From the NCBI RefSeq assembly GCF_001045455.1, contig NZ_LFNE01000003.1:62001-126000 (forward strand): 64,000 bases of DNA, read 5' to 3'. This DNA is from Chryseobacterium sp. FH2 (GTDB lineage: Bacteria > Bacteroidota > Bacteroidia > Flavobacteriales > Weeksellaceae). Each line of letters opens with the position of its first letter. Position 1 is the first letter of the stretch. Both the position numbers and the translations under genes were made by a program. Of this stretch, positions 8,864-17,454 are shown piece by piece. The notes under the pieces were generated by a model. It had not been told where the DNA came from. It searched no databases and saw only the letters and a program-made list of their open reading frames with translations.

Positions 8864-9790
8864 ATGGCTCAAACATTAGATATACAGGTTATTGAACAAT
8901 TACGCGATGTTCCGGATCTTACTCCCGTAACCAGGGAGTATTATGAAGATTGGAATATTCGGGTTTTTAATAGGGAGCAATTCGCTTGCAAAAACTATCT
9001 GTCGCCAAACCGTCGCGACTTCTACAAAATATTATTTATCACTAAAGGCATTGGCATATTTACAGTAGGGGCAAATACCTATTATATAGAAGAACCTACC
9101 ATCCTGTTTATCCACCCCAATGAAATTATATCGTGGAAGAACCTATCTGACCATTCAGGAGGTTACTATTGTTTGTTCAAAAAGCGATATATCGAGCAAT
9201 TCCCTTCCCTGAAGTCCATTATTGAAAGATACCCGTTGTTTAATAATGCTGCGAAAAGCGTTGTACGGCTGGACAAAGACACTACACAGGTGATTGACGA
9301 ATTATTCGCAAAAATGCACCAGGAAGCGATAAACGGCGGTGATTATTATGAGGATAGTTTGCAGGCATACATTCAGTTAATAGTTGTGGAAACGATGAAG
9401 GCTGCTAACTTTCCTAAGCCGGATGCTATCAATGAAGAAATGAGGCATATTTATCATTTTTTTCAATTATTGGAAGAGGAAGCTGCTAATATCAATTATA
9501 GCCAACCGCTGAGGATAAAGACAGTTAAAGAATTTGCCTCGGAACTTGCAGTGCATCCCAATCATCTAAATGCCTTATTAAAGAAGTATACCGGACAGAA
9601 TGTCAGTACACACATTCGCAGTAGAATTTTGGACGAAAGCAAAACGTTATTAGTCCAGACAGATTGGTCTTTACAAGAGATCGGTTTTGCTATCGGCTTT
9701 GCCGACCAACCTAATTTTTCGCAATTTTTCAAAAAGAACACTGGAGTAACGCCAAACGAGTTTAGAAAAGAATATAAAATCAAATCTTAA
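8864..9790 (+). CDS. AraC family transcriptional regulator
   Basis: A 308-residue AraC protein. The N-terminal half carries the pattern YLSPNRRDFYKILFITKG with FIHPNEIISW, shared with the regulator at 28899 (NRKGFYKISLLKG, FSNPNIPYSW), and the C-terminal HTH pair is at about 210-305 (AVHPNHLNALLKKYTGQ, then GFADQPNFSQFFKKNTGVTP). Two AraC genes in tandem, followed by an alcohol dehydrogenase at 9882 that is the likely target. The start at 8864 is the first ATG after an AT-rich leader. Confidence 0.93.
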   Translation: MAQTLDIQVIEQLRDVPDLTPVTREYYEDWNIRVFNREQFACKNYLSPNRRDFYKILFITKGIGIFTVGANTYYIEEPTILFIHPNEIISWKNLSDHSGGYYCLFKKRYIEQFPSLKSIIERYPLFNNAAKSVVRLDKDTTQVIDELFAKMHQEAINGGDYYEDSLQAYIQLIVVETMKAANFPKPDAINEEMRHIYHFFQLLEEEAANINYSQPLRIKTVKEFASELAVHPNHLNALLKKYTGQNVSTHIRSRILDESKTLLVQTDWSLQEIGFAIGFADQPNFSQFFKKNTGVTPNEFRKEYKIKS

Positions 9791-9881
9791 CTATTGATAG
9801 CAAACATCTTATAATCAGATTTAATAAATGCGGGAAGAATTTTAAAATTAATTTTTAGCACACAATATTTAATTGAATAAA

Positions 9882-10928
9882 ATGATAGCAACAAAAGGAT
9901 ATGCAGCACAATCTCCAACTACAGCGTTGGCTCCTTGGGATTTTGAAAGAAGAGAGGTAGGCCCTCATGATGTGCAATTTGACATTTTATACTGTGGTGT
10001 TTGCCACAGCGATTTACATCAAATCCGTGACGAGTGGTTCGAAGGGATTTTCCCCATGGTTCCGGGTCACGAAATTGTAGGCAAAGTGGTAAAAGTGGGC
10101 GATAAAGTAACCCGTTTTAAAGTAGGCGATCTTGCCGGAACCGGCTGTATGGTGGACTCGTGCAGAGAATGTACCAATTGCAAAAACAATCAGGAACAGT
10201 ATTGCGAAAACGGGAATGTTCAAACGTACAACGGTGTAAATCAATACACAGATGGTATGCCTACTTATGGCGGCTACTCTGATACCATTGTCGTGAACGA
10301 AGATTTTGTTCTTCACATCTCGGAGAAACTGGATTTAGCAGCAACAGCACCGTTACTTTGTGCAGGCATTACAACTTACTCGCCATTACGTCATTGGAAA
10401 GTGGGCAAAGGACACAAGCTTGCCGTTTTGGGCTTAGGTGGTCTGGGACACATGGCCGTGAAATTCGGAGTAGCATTTGGAGCCGATGTGACGGTACTTA
10501 GTACTTCGCCTAATAAAAAAGAGGATGCTGAAAAATTAGGCGCACACCATTTTGTGGTAACTTCTGATGAAACCCAACTGAAGTCTGTAAAAGGAAGTTT
10601 TGATTTTATAATAGACACGGTGAGTGCGCCACATGATTTTGCACTTTACCTTTCCTTGTTGAAAACCGACGGTACACATATTTGTGTAGGCATACCTACA
10701 GAACCGGCCCAAATCCCTCCATTCTCTATTGTGGATGGCAGAAAAAGCCTTGCAGGATCTTCCATCGGTGGGATTAAAGAAACACAGGAAATGTTGGATT
10801 TTTGCGCAGAACACAACATCATCTCCGATATTGAATTAATCGATATCAAAGACATTCAACAAGCATATGACAGAATGGTAAAAGGCGATGTAAAATACCG
10901 TTTTGTGATAGATATGAAAACCTTGTAA
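9882..10928 (+). CDS. Zinc-dependent NAD(P) alcohol dehydrogenase (YahK/CAD-like)
   Basis: A 348-residue medium-chain zinc alcohol dehydrogenase that should interconvert aldehydes and alcohols, probably with NADPH preference as in YahK and cinnamyl-alcohol dehydrogenases. The catalytic zinc motif CGVCHSDLH and GHEIVG are in the first 75 residues, the structural zinc cysteines are in CRECTNCKNNQEQYC, and the Rossmann motif is GLGGLGHMAVKFG. I start at ATG 9882; the frame extends to a TTG at 9873 that adds three residues. It is a close paralogue of the gene at 55032, and both are followed by the same subtype of AraC gene. Confidence 0.93.
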   Translation: MIATKGYAAQSPTTALAPWDFERREVGPHDVQFDILYCGVCHSDLHQIRDEWFEGIFPMVPGHEIVGKVVKVGDKVTRFKVGDLAGTGCMVDSCRECTNCKNNQEQYCENGNVQTYNGVNQYTDGMPTYGGYSDTIVVNEDFVLHISEKLDLAATAPLLCAGITTYSPLRHWKVGKGHKLAVLGLGGLGHMAVKFGVAFGADVTVLSTSPNKKEDAEKLGAHHFVVTSDETQLKSVKGSFDFIIDTVSAPHDFALYLSLLKTDGTHICVGIPTEPAQIPPFSIVDGRKSLAGSSIGGIKETQEMLDFCAEHNIISDIELIDIKDIQQAYDRMVKGDVKYRFVIDMKTL

Positions 10929-10948
10929 AATAATTTAAAAAAAAGATA

Positions 10949-10978
10949 AAAGCCTTGAATTTACTTGTTCAAGGCTTT
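10949..10978. terminator. Bidirectional stem-loop terminator
   Basis: AAAGCCTTGAA (10949-10959) and TTCAAGGCTTT (10968-10978) form a perfect 11-bp stem with an 8-nt loop. A-rich and T-rich flanks suit termination from both the dehydrogenase gene on the plus strand and the AraC gene on the minus strand. Confidence 0.85.
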
Positions 10979-11011
10979 ATTATTTTAGGAAATGTGGTGT
11001 GCGTTTATAAA

Positions 11012-11932
11012 TTAATTAAATGAAGCTATGTACTCCAGCGGAGAAAGAGCTGTTTTACTCTTAAACAGTCTATTCAATGACTGTGGCCTTTCAAATCCTA
11101 ACTGATAGGCAATTTCTGCAACGGACAAACGGGTGGTCGATAAAAGGGTTTTAGCCATTTCGATCACTTTATGTTGAATGTGATGCTGTGCGCTCTGGCC
11201 GGTAGATACCCGCAGCATTTCGCCTAAATAATTGGCCGATAAATGCAGCTTATCCGCAAAATACTGTACAGAAGGCAAGCCTTTGACCAAAGCATCTTCA
11301 CCAGCGAAATATTCATCCAGTAGTTGCTCGAAACGAGCTGAAAGATTATCGCTTTGTGGTTTCCGGGTAATGAACTGGCGATTGTAATAGCGATTGCCAT
11401 ACACCAGCAACAGGTCAATATAGCTAACAATAGCTTCCTGGCTAAAGCTATCTATGTTGGTGTGATATTCCCGTTCAATTCCTGCCATGATCTCACGAAT
11501 ATGCTTTTTTTCCTTCTCCGATAGGAAAAGTGCCTCATTTACGCTATAATCAAAGAAGCTGTATTGCTTGATTTTTTTTGCTAACGCAAACGACTGGATA
11601 AAGTCTGGATGGAAGGTAAGCATATAGCCGTCTGTTACATTTTCCGATTGGCGCTCGACGCTTACTACCTGGCCGGGTTTAAAAAAGGACATGACACCTT
11701 CGCTGAAATCATAAGTTTTTGGGCCATATCTTAATATGCAGTCGGATCCTTGCTTTATAGAAATGCAATACAGGTTTAAGATGACCGATGTGCCGGGCAT
11801 AGGGTTATTATAATTGACTTTTGAAAAATCAATGATACTTACCATCGGATGCTCAGGCTTATTCAGTTGCAGCAATTCATGATAAGCCGCAACGGAATTG
11901 ACAGTCTGGAATATTTGTTCCTGTTTTTTCAT
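11012..11932 (-). CDS. AraC family transcriptional regulator
   Basis: A 306-residue AraC protein of the subtype beginning with HELLQLNKPEHPMVSIIDF and containing RYGPKTYDFSEGVMSFFKPGQV. The HTH pair is at about 205-303 (LHLSANYLGEMLRVSTGQSAQ, GFERPQSLNRLFKSKT). Close relatives are at 44923 and 56125. It converges on the alcohol dehydrogenase at 9882. At 55032-57039 the same pair appears head to tail, so the enzyme and regulator have travelled together. Confidence 0.93.
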   Translation of the reverse strand: MKKQEQIFQTVNSVAAYHELLQLNKPEHPMVSIIDFSKVNYNNPMPGTSVILNLYCISIKQGSDCILRYGPKTYDFSEGVMSFFKPGQVVSVERQSENVTDGYMLTFHPDFIQSFALAKKIKQYSFFDYSVNEALFLSEKEKKHIREIMAGIEREYHTNIDSFSQEAIVSYIDLLLVYGNRYYNRQFITRKPQSDNLSARFEQLLDEYFAGEDALVKGLPSVQYFADKLHLSANYLGEMLRVSTGQSAQHHIQHKVIEMAKTLLSTTRLSVAEIAYQLGFERPQSLNRLFKSKTALSPLEYIASFN

Positions 11933-12031
11933 TATTTCAAATTTACTGTTTTTTCAAGGACGAGTTTAAAAAATCAGCTTCCCACTTGCTCTTGTGCGAA
12001 ACAGGAAGCTGCATAGTATTGTGGTAAAAGT

Positions 12032-13018
12032 CTAAAAGGATTGGTAAATATTCCGGTCGCCGGTTTCTGCTCCGATAGGAATAATGGCATCTATTCTGTC
12101 CATATCTCCATCTGTAAGCACAACCTCCGTTGCCGCGATATTCTGTTCCACATACTTCGCTTTTTTTGTGCCCGGTATTGGTGTGATACCCTTAGCAATG
12201 ATCCAGGCGATAGCAAGCTGTGTGGAGTTAACACCTTTTTCAGCAGCGATCTTGTTGATTTCGTTGATCAACTCGATATTCTTATAAAACTGCTCACCCT
12301 GAAAACGTGGGATAGAACGCCTAAAATCATCGGCTTCAAAGTCATCGGGGCTTTTGATCTGCCCGGTAAGGAAACCTCTGCCCAACGGCGAGTAAGCTAC
12401 CAACCCAATCCCCAATTCTTTTGTAGTTTCATATACGCCATCGGCTTCGGCTGCACGCTCAAACAGGGAGTATTCATTCTGTACGGCAGTAAGCGGAAAT
12501 GCTGCATACGCCTTTCTGATCTGTTCGGCAGTTACTTCCGAGATGCCGATATATTTAACCTTGCCTTCCTTCACCAGTTGCCCCATTGCACCAACGGTTT
12601 CTTCAATAGGCACTTCAGGATCTGGGCGGTGCAGATAATACAGGTCGATATGGTCAGTCCCTAAATTTTTCAAGGAACGCTCTACAGCTTTTTTCACGTA
12701 TTCCGGCTTGCCGTTAATACCCCATGTAAGCTGTTCATTGTCATCAATCTCAAAACCGAATTTGGTGGCAATAATGTATTTATCCCGGTTTCCTTTGATT
12801 GCTTTACCCACAAGCCTTTCGTTAAGCAAGGGACCATAAAGGTCGGCAGTATCCAGAAAATTGCCGCCAAGTTCCAATGAACGGTGGATGGTGGCGATTG
12901 ATTCTTTCTCGTCTGCCTTACCGTATGTGTTTACATTAACGGAGGGGCTCATGCCCATACAGCCTAAACCTACCAATGGGATTTCAAGGCCCTGATTTCC
13001 TAATTTTTTCGTTTTCAT
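12032..13018 (-). CDS. Aldo/keto reductase
   Basis: A 328-residue AKR barrel (start ATG at 13018, protein MKTKKLGNQGLEIP; a longer frame to 13066 adds unlikely residues). The catalytic tetrad is visible as DTADLYG (Asp, Tyr), the Lys in IIATKFGF and the His in YYLHRPD. The C-terminal GTKK-type NADPH phosphate-binding motif (ITPIPGTKKAKYVEQN) is present. It should reduce aldehydes or ketones with NADPH. It is divergent from the SDR at 13281, sharing a 262-bp intergenic region with a TAATTTTG box and a palindrome. Confidence 0.93.
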   Translation of the reverse strand: MKTKKLGNQGLEIPLVGLGCMGMSPSVNVNTYGKADEKESIATIHRSLELGGNFLDTADLYGPLLNERLVGKAIKGNRDKYIIATKFGFEIDDNEQLTWGINGKPEYVKKAVERSLKNLGTDHIDLYYLHRPDPEVPIEETVGAMGQLVKEGKVKYIGISEVTAEQIRKAYAAFPLTAVQNEYSLFERAAEADGVYETTKELGIGLVAYSPLGRGFLTGQIKSPDDFEADDFRRSIPRFQGEQFYKNIELINEINKIAAEKGVNSTQLAIAWIIAKGITPIPGTKKAKYVEQNIAATEVVLTDGDMDRIDAIIPIGAETGDRNIYQSF

Positions 13019-13063
13019 TACTTTAATTTTTAAAGAGTTAATAATAATTTCTAATTGATGAAA

Positions 13064-13071
13064 CAAAATTA
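13064..13071 (-). promoter_or_regulatory. TAnnTTTG promoter box for the aldo/keto reductase
   Basis: Read on the minus strand, TAATTTTG matches the Bacteroidota -7 consensus and lies 45 bp before the ATG at 13018. Confidence 0.45.
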
Positions 13072-13228
13072 TCAGCTCCTATAAGGAGGGATGTTGCTCT
13101 ATTATCTGATGTTGTATCCGAATTATGGTTTTTTCAAAACAGAGGTGTAAATCAGGGAGTTTGACCCAATCGGAAGGCCATCTTTGAAATTCATAAAAAC
13201 GACTTTGAACCACATATCCTGTTCAGGC

Positions 13229-13252
13229 TATCACAGTCCGAACTTTGTGATA
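13229..13252. promoter_or_regulatory. Palindrome before the SDR gene
   Basis: TATCACA (13229-13235) and TGTGATA (13246-13252) form a perfect 7-bp inverted repeat with a 10-bp spacer, 28 bp before the SDR ATG in the divergent AKR/SDR intergenic region. It is a candidate operator. Confidence 0.4.
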
Positions 13253-13280
13253 TAAAATTTATCAAAAAAATTTATTGATT

Positions 13281-14144
13281 ATGGACACTAATAAAACATG
13301 GTTCATCACGGGAGCCGCAAGAGGTTTCGGATTTGAGATCGCCAAAGCAGCCTTAGCTAAAGGCGATAGGGTAATTGCTACTGTTCGTAAAGGAAAAGAA
13401 CAATTAGCAGCACAATTCAACAGTAACAACCTATTCGTAGTTGAAATGGACGTTACCGACGAAGTGGGTGTTAATACTGCCGTAAAAGAAGCATTGGCAC
13501 ATTTTGGAAAAATTGATGTATTGGTCAACAATGCGGGCTTTGGTCTATTGAGTGCCGTGGAAGAAGGCAGTGACAGCGAAATCCGTAATATGTACGAAAC
13601 AAACGTATTCGGGTTGTTAAAAGTATTGAGGGCAGTACTGCCGCATTTCCGGGCACAGCATTCAGGGCATGTCATCAATATTTCTTCAGTAGGTGGATTG
13701 ACCGGCTCTGCTGGTTGGGGATTGTATAGTTCTACCAAGTTTGCCGTAGAAGGTATTACAGAGGCTTTGGCAAAAGAATTGGCTCCGTTGGGCATCTATG
13801 CTACTGCGGTTGAACCTGGCTATTTCCGCACCAATTTTCTTGATGGGTCATCCCTTGCAACTGCTAAACAGGTAATTGATGACTATGCCGAAACTTCAGG
13901 GAATATGCGAACCTATGCAGGCGAAGTGAGCTATAAGCAACCAGGTGATCCGGCAAAACTGGCAAAAGCTATTCTAAAAATTGCTGATGCTGAGCAACCA
14001 CCGGTTCATCTTCCGTTAGGTAACGATACGCTAAAAGCCTACCGTACAAAAACTGCATCTTTCGAGCTGGATATACAGGACTGGCTGGATGTTGTGACCA
14101 GTACAGACCATGACGATGTTCATCAGCCTGCGGCTAATCATTAA
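13281..14144 (+). CDS. SDR family oxidoreductase
   Basis: A 287-residue classical SDR with a longer C-terminus than FabG types, as in the retinol-dehydrogenase-like group. It has TGAARGFG, NNAGFG, the Ser in NISSVGG and the active-site YSSTK. I start at ATG 13281 (MDTNKTW) rather than the upstream TTG. It shares long identical stretches with the broken copy at 15105 and with the gene at 22257 (GFGLLSAVEEG, MYETNVFGLL, LAKELAPLGIYATAVEPG). It ends TSTDHDDVHQPAANH, the tail used to recognise the deletion in the copy at 15105. First gene of a likely operon running to 17279. Confidence 0.93.
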   Translation: MDTNKTWFITGAARGFGFEIAKAALAKGDRVIATVRKGKEQLAAQFNSNNLFVVEMDVTDEVGVNTAVKEALAHFGKIDVLVNNAGFGLLSAVEEGSDSEIRNMYETNVFGLLKVLRAVLPHFRAQHSGHVINISSVGGLTGSAGWGLYSSTKFAVEGITEALAKELAPLGIYATAVEPGYFRTNFLDGSSLATAKQVIDDYAETSGNMRTYAGEVSYKQPGDPAKLAKAILKIADAEQPPVHLPLGNDTLKAYRTKTASFELDIQDWLDVVTSTDHDDVHQPAANH

Positions 14145-14167
14145 TTTACTTTTCTAAAGAGCAGCTT

Positions 14168-15073
14168 ATGTCTCGTCAAAAATCTATAATACTCATGTTC
14201 GCCGCCAGCCTTTGCTGGGCGGCGGGCTTTATCACTATGGGCAGCGTACTGAAGTCAGTAAATGCCGTTACACTTCTGTTTTTGCGATACTCTATAACCG
14301 CTATTGTACTGGTTCCGATTATCCTGAAAACGGAACGTTTCGACTTTCCAAAGAAAAACAATATCCTGCCCATCGCGGGAATGGCAGTATTCAATGTACT
14401 GCTCATGAATTTAATGATGTTTGAGGGATATAAAACCACTACCGGAACAAATATCTCCATTATCTCCGCCATGAACCCATTAACCATATCTTTTTGGTCT
14501 TTTGTCATACTGAAAGTCCGCTTTCGCTGGTTGCAGGTTCTTGGTGCTTTTGTTGCCTTTTTCGGTGTACTGGTCATGGTCTTCCATGGCGATCTGCAAG
14601 CACTGGTATCATTACAGTTCCATCAAGGAGATTTATGGATGATTGCTGCTGTGTTCAGTTTTGGGCTTTCTGCTATATGTTCAAGGTTTGCTACCCAATC
14701 TATCAGCCCCCTTAATGCTTTGTTTTACTCAAGTATAATCGGTTTGGTTGTATTGCTTCCTATGGCAATAACATCGTTTAGTTCGCCAGTATGGGACGCT
14801 AAATTGATTGGGCAAATTTTACTGATAGGCGTTGTTTCTACAGCATTGGCGCAATGGTTTTTCAATTTGAGCATTAAAAATCTCGGTGCGGCGGAATCTG
14901 GCTTCATTATCAATTTCAATCCAGTATTCGGTGTATTGATTTCCCTGATCTTTCTTGGTGAAATGCCCGTATGGGGTCAGCTTATTGGATGGCTTATCAT
15001 TATGGGTGGGACTGCAATGTTCTATAAGAAGTTCCTTCCGAAGCAGGCAAAGGATGTCATTATCAACAAGTAA
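14168..15073 (+). CDS. EamA/DMT family transporter
   Basis: A 301-residue membrane protein with about ten hydrophobic segments arranged as two EamA repeats (first about 5-140, second about 155-290, each ending in a GxxLI/FFGVLVMV-type helix). Members of the drug/metabolite transporter superfamily export small metabolites or drugs. It begins 23 bp after the SDR at 13281 and is followed 31 bp later by a broken SDR, so it belongs to the same transcript. The substrate is unknown. Confidence 0.93.
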   Translation: MSRQKSIILMFAASLCWAAGFITMGSVLKSVNAVTLLFLRYSITAIVLVPIILKTERFDFPKKNNILPIAGMAVFNVLLMNLMMFEGYKTTTGTNISIISAMNPLTISFWSFVILKVRFRWLQVLGAFVAFFGVLVMVFHGDLQALVSLQFHQGDLWMIAAVFSFGLSAICSRFATQSISPLNALFYSSIIGLVVLLPMAITSFSSPVWDAKLIGQILLIGVVSTALAQWFFNLSIKNLGAAESGFIINFNPVFGVLISLIFLGEMPVWGQLIGWLIIMGGTAMFYKKFLPKQAKDVIINK

Positions 15074-15104
15074 CTATAACTGTCGAAACTAAATACAATT
15101 AGCT

Positions 15105-15530
15105 ATGAGTAACAATAAAGTTTGGATGGTCACCGGAGCTGCAAGGGGATTGGGTAACGAGATTGTAAAAGCAGCTTTAGCCGAAGGCTATAAGGTAGTG
15201 GCTACGGTCAGAAAAAATAAAGAGCAACTCCTTTCAGACCTAAATAGTGAAAACCTGCATGTAGTGGCGATGGATGTCACCGATGAAGGGCAAGTGAAGG
15301 TCGCAGTAGAGGAAGCCGTTGCTTATTTTGGGCGTATTGATGTATTGGTCAACAATGCCGGTTTTGGATTATTGAGTGCTGTAGAAGAAGGAACGGACAA
15401 GGAAGTCCGCAATATGTACGATACAAATGTATTCGGACTATTGAATGTGTTACGAGCAGTGCTCCCATATATGCGTATGAAATTGCAACCTCAACTGATC
15501 TTGATGATGTCAAGAATTAAGAAATCATAA
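15105..15530 (+). pseudogene. SDR gene with internal deletion
   Basis: The first about 123 codons match the SDR at 13281 nearly throughout (TGAARGLG, NNAGFGLLSAVEEG, MYDTNVFGLLNVLRAVLP). After LPYMRM the frame runs into MKLQPQLILMM and stops. In another frame the last bases (about 15478-15520) read YEIATSTDLDDVKN, which matches the last residues of intact paralogues (VVTSTDHDDV at 13281, VITGTDHDDV at 22257). So about 160 codons including the catalytic YxxxK were deleted out of frame. The 141-residue product has only the cofactor-binding half and should be inactive. The junction is at about 15470-15480. Confidence 0.88.
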
Positions 15531-15553
15531 TTAAAAAATTAAATATCAAAACG

Positions 15554-16405
15554 ATGAGCAATAATAATATCTCTCTCACCTACAAATTAGGAGGAGAAAG
15601 TGAAATCAACAGACTTGGATACGGTGGTATGCAATTAACCGGTTCCGGCATATGGGGCGATGCGCCCAACAGGGATTTAGCAGTACGTCTATTGCATTCA
15701 GCAGTGGAAAGCGGTACTAATTTTTTTGATACGGCAGATGCCTACGGCCCCAACACAAATGAGGTGCTTTATCATGATGCCTTGCACGCATATTATGATA
15801 AAATCGTGATTGCGACAAAAGGAGGCTTGCAACGAAGCGGCCCGAACCAGTGGCATGTAAACGGTGAGCCCGAATACATCGCATCTACGATAGAAGGTAG
15901 CTTGAAGCGCCTGCAATTAAACCAGATAACACTATGGCAATTGCATAGGGTAGATCCCCGCGTTCCCATCGAAGAAACACTTGCGCCTGTAGCCGATACA
16001 CTGAAAAGCGGAAAGGTCAAATATGTGGGATTGTCAGAAGTTGATGTAAAGACCATCGAACGTGCCAGAAAGGTAGTTCCTGTGGTTTCTGTACAGAACC
16101 TGTATAATCTCTCTGAGCGTTCGTGGGAGCCTGTTCTTGATTACACTATTGAGCAAAACCTTGCCTTTATACCGTGGTATCCACTGGCTTCCGGCCCTGG
16201 CAAGATGCAACAAAACATTCAGGCGATTGCGGAGAAACACGGTGCTACGACGGCTCAGGTTGCATTGGCCTGGTTGTTAAAGCGTTCAGATAACATTCTT
16301 TTGATTCCCGGCACTCGTTCTCTTGCGCATTTGCAAGAGAATATGGCAACAGTTCAGGTCAAGCTGACTGATGAGGAATTCAGCTTACTATCAAAATCAT
16401 TTTAA
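15554..16405 (+). CDS. Aldo/keto reductase
   Basis: A 283-residue AKR, shorter than the family average of about 320. The tetrad is seen in DTADAYG, the Lys of VIATKGG and the His of WQLHRVDP. The C-terminal IPGTRSLAHLQEN segment fits the NADPH site. Starting 23 bp after the broken SDR and ending 19 bp before the next SDR, it is in the operon 13281-17279. Confidence 0.92.
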   Translation: MSNNNISLTYKLGGESEINRLGYGGMQLTGSGIWGDAPNRDLAVRLLHSAVESGTNFFDTADAYGPNTNEVLYHDALHAYYDKIVIATKGGLQRSGPNQWHVNGEPEYIASTIEGSLKRLQLNQITLWQLHRVDPRVPIEETLAPVADTLKSGKVKYVGLSEVDVKTIERARKVVPVVSVQNLYNLSERSWEPVLDYTIEQNLAFIPWYPLASGPGKMQQNIQAIAEKHGATTAQVALAWLLKRSDNILLIPGTRSLAHLQENMATVQVKLTDEEFSLLSKSF

Positions 16406-16424
16406 TTATTTATAAATCAATAAA

Positions 16425-17279
16425 ATGAAAAACAATAATAAAAAACCGGTATGGTTTATCACAGGATGCTCCACCGGATTCGGACGAGAATTGGCAAAAC
16501 AATTATTTGAAAAAGGCTACAATGTTGTAGTTACCGCAAGAGACACAACTAAGTTGAGCGATTTGGTAGCTGGGCACGAAGATAATAGTTTGGTACTTCC
16601 ATTGGATGTAACCAATAAAGAACAAGTACAAACCGCTGTAGCAAAGGCAGAGAAAACCTTCGGGCGTATTGATGTGCTGGTGAATAACGCGGGGTTCGGA
16701 TATTTCAGCAGTGTAGAAGAAGGCGAAGATGAAAAAATCCGTGCGCAGTTTGAGACCAATGTTTTTGGATTGATATATGTTACACAGGCCGTCCTTCCAG
16801 GTATGCGTAAAAATAAAAGCGGTCATATTGTAAATTTTTCCTCCATAGGCGGCTTACGCTCCTTCCCTGCATTGGGATTTTATCATGGGACTAAATATGC
16901 CGTAGAGGGAATTTCCGAAACATTGGCTTTGGAAACCGAACCTTTTGGTGTTAAAGTAACATTGGTAGAACCAGGCCCTTTCCGAACAGACTGGGCAGGA
17001 CGTTCAGCATTTCTAACTCCTGTAAAAATCGCGGAGTATGATGTCACAGTAGGAGAACGCATACGCATGACAGAAGGGTATAGCGGTAAACAAAAAGGAG
17101 ATCCTGTTAGAGCGGCAGTGGCTATTATCAAAGCCGTTGAAGCAGAAAACCCACCACTTCGTTTGTTACTTGGAAAGGGTGCTTATGATCTTGCAAATGA
17201 AAAATTAGAATCGCTAAAGGCAAATTTTGAATTGTGGAAGGATGTTTCTCTAGGTGCGGATTTTCCTGATGGAGAATGA
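16425..17279 (+). CDS. SDR family oxidoreductase
   Basis: A 284-residue classical SDR with TGCSTGFG, NNAGFG, the Ser in NFSSIGG and the active-site YHGTK. It belongs to the same long-tail group as the genes at 13281 and 22257 but is less similar to them than they are to each other (YFSSVEEGEDEKI versus LLSAVEEGSDSEI). It closes the SDR-transporter-AKR-SDR operon and is followed by a stem-loop and an AraC gene. Confidence 0.92.
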   Translation: MKNNNKKPVWFITGCSTGFGRELAKQLFEKGYNVVVTARDTTKLSDLVAGHEDNSLVLPLDVTNKEQVQTAVAKAEKTFGRIDVLVNNAGFGYFSSVEEGEDEKIRAQFETNVFGLIYVTQAVLPGMRKNKSGHIVNFSSIGGLRSFPALGFYHGTKYAVEGISETLALETEPFGVKVTLVEPGPFRTDWAGRSAFLTPVKIAEYDVTVGERIRMTEGYSGKQKGDPVRAAVAIIKAVEAENPPLRLLLGKGAYDLANEKLESLKANFELWKDVSLGADFPDGE

Positions 17280-17312
17280 TGTATTGCTATAGGAGTTTCT
17301 AATTGATTGAAA

Positions 17313-17340
17313 GAGGATGTGTGTATATGCACATCATCCT
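17313..17340 (+). terminator. Stem-loop after the SDR operon
   Basis: GATGTG (17316-17321) pairs with CACATC (17330-17335) and the flanking AGG/CCT extend it; T-rich sequence follows. It is placed to end the transcript of 13281-17279. Confidence 0.5.
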
Positions 17341-17442
17341 TTAGATATTTTATCTAATTCATAAAAATTAGTATTTCTCAATATGAGCTTTTTAGAATAT
17401 ACATTTGACCCTTAAAGTAAACAGATACTTATGATATAGTAA

Positions 17443-17450
17443 TATATTTG
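17443..17450 (+). promoter_or_regulatory. TAnnTTTG box adjoining the AraC start
   Basis: TATATTTG lies only 4 bp before the ATG at 17455, which would make the mRNA leaderless or place the real start at the ATG at 17488. Confidence 0.4.
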
Positions 17451-17454
17451 CATT

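Noticed and set aside
12041..12664. Long 207-codon plus-strand frame opposite the aldo/keto reductase
   Set aside because: It lies wholly antisense to a clear AKR gene and has Cys/Phe-rich composition typical of a shadow frame.
13262..13795. 177-codon minus-strand frame over the SDR at 13281
   Set aside because: Antisense shadow of a conserved SDR; similar shadows occur over other SDR copies.
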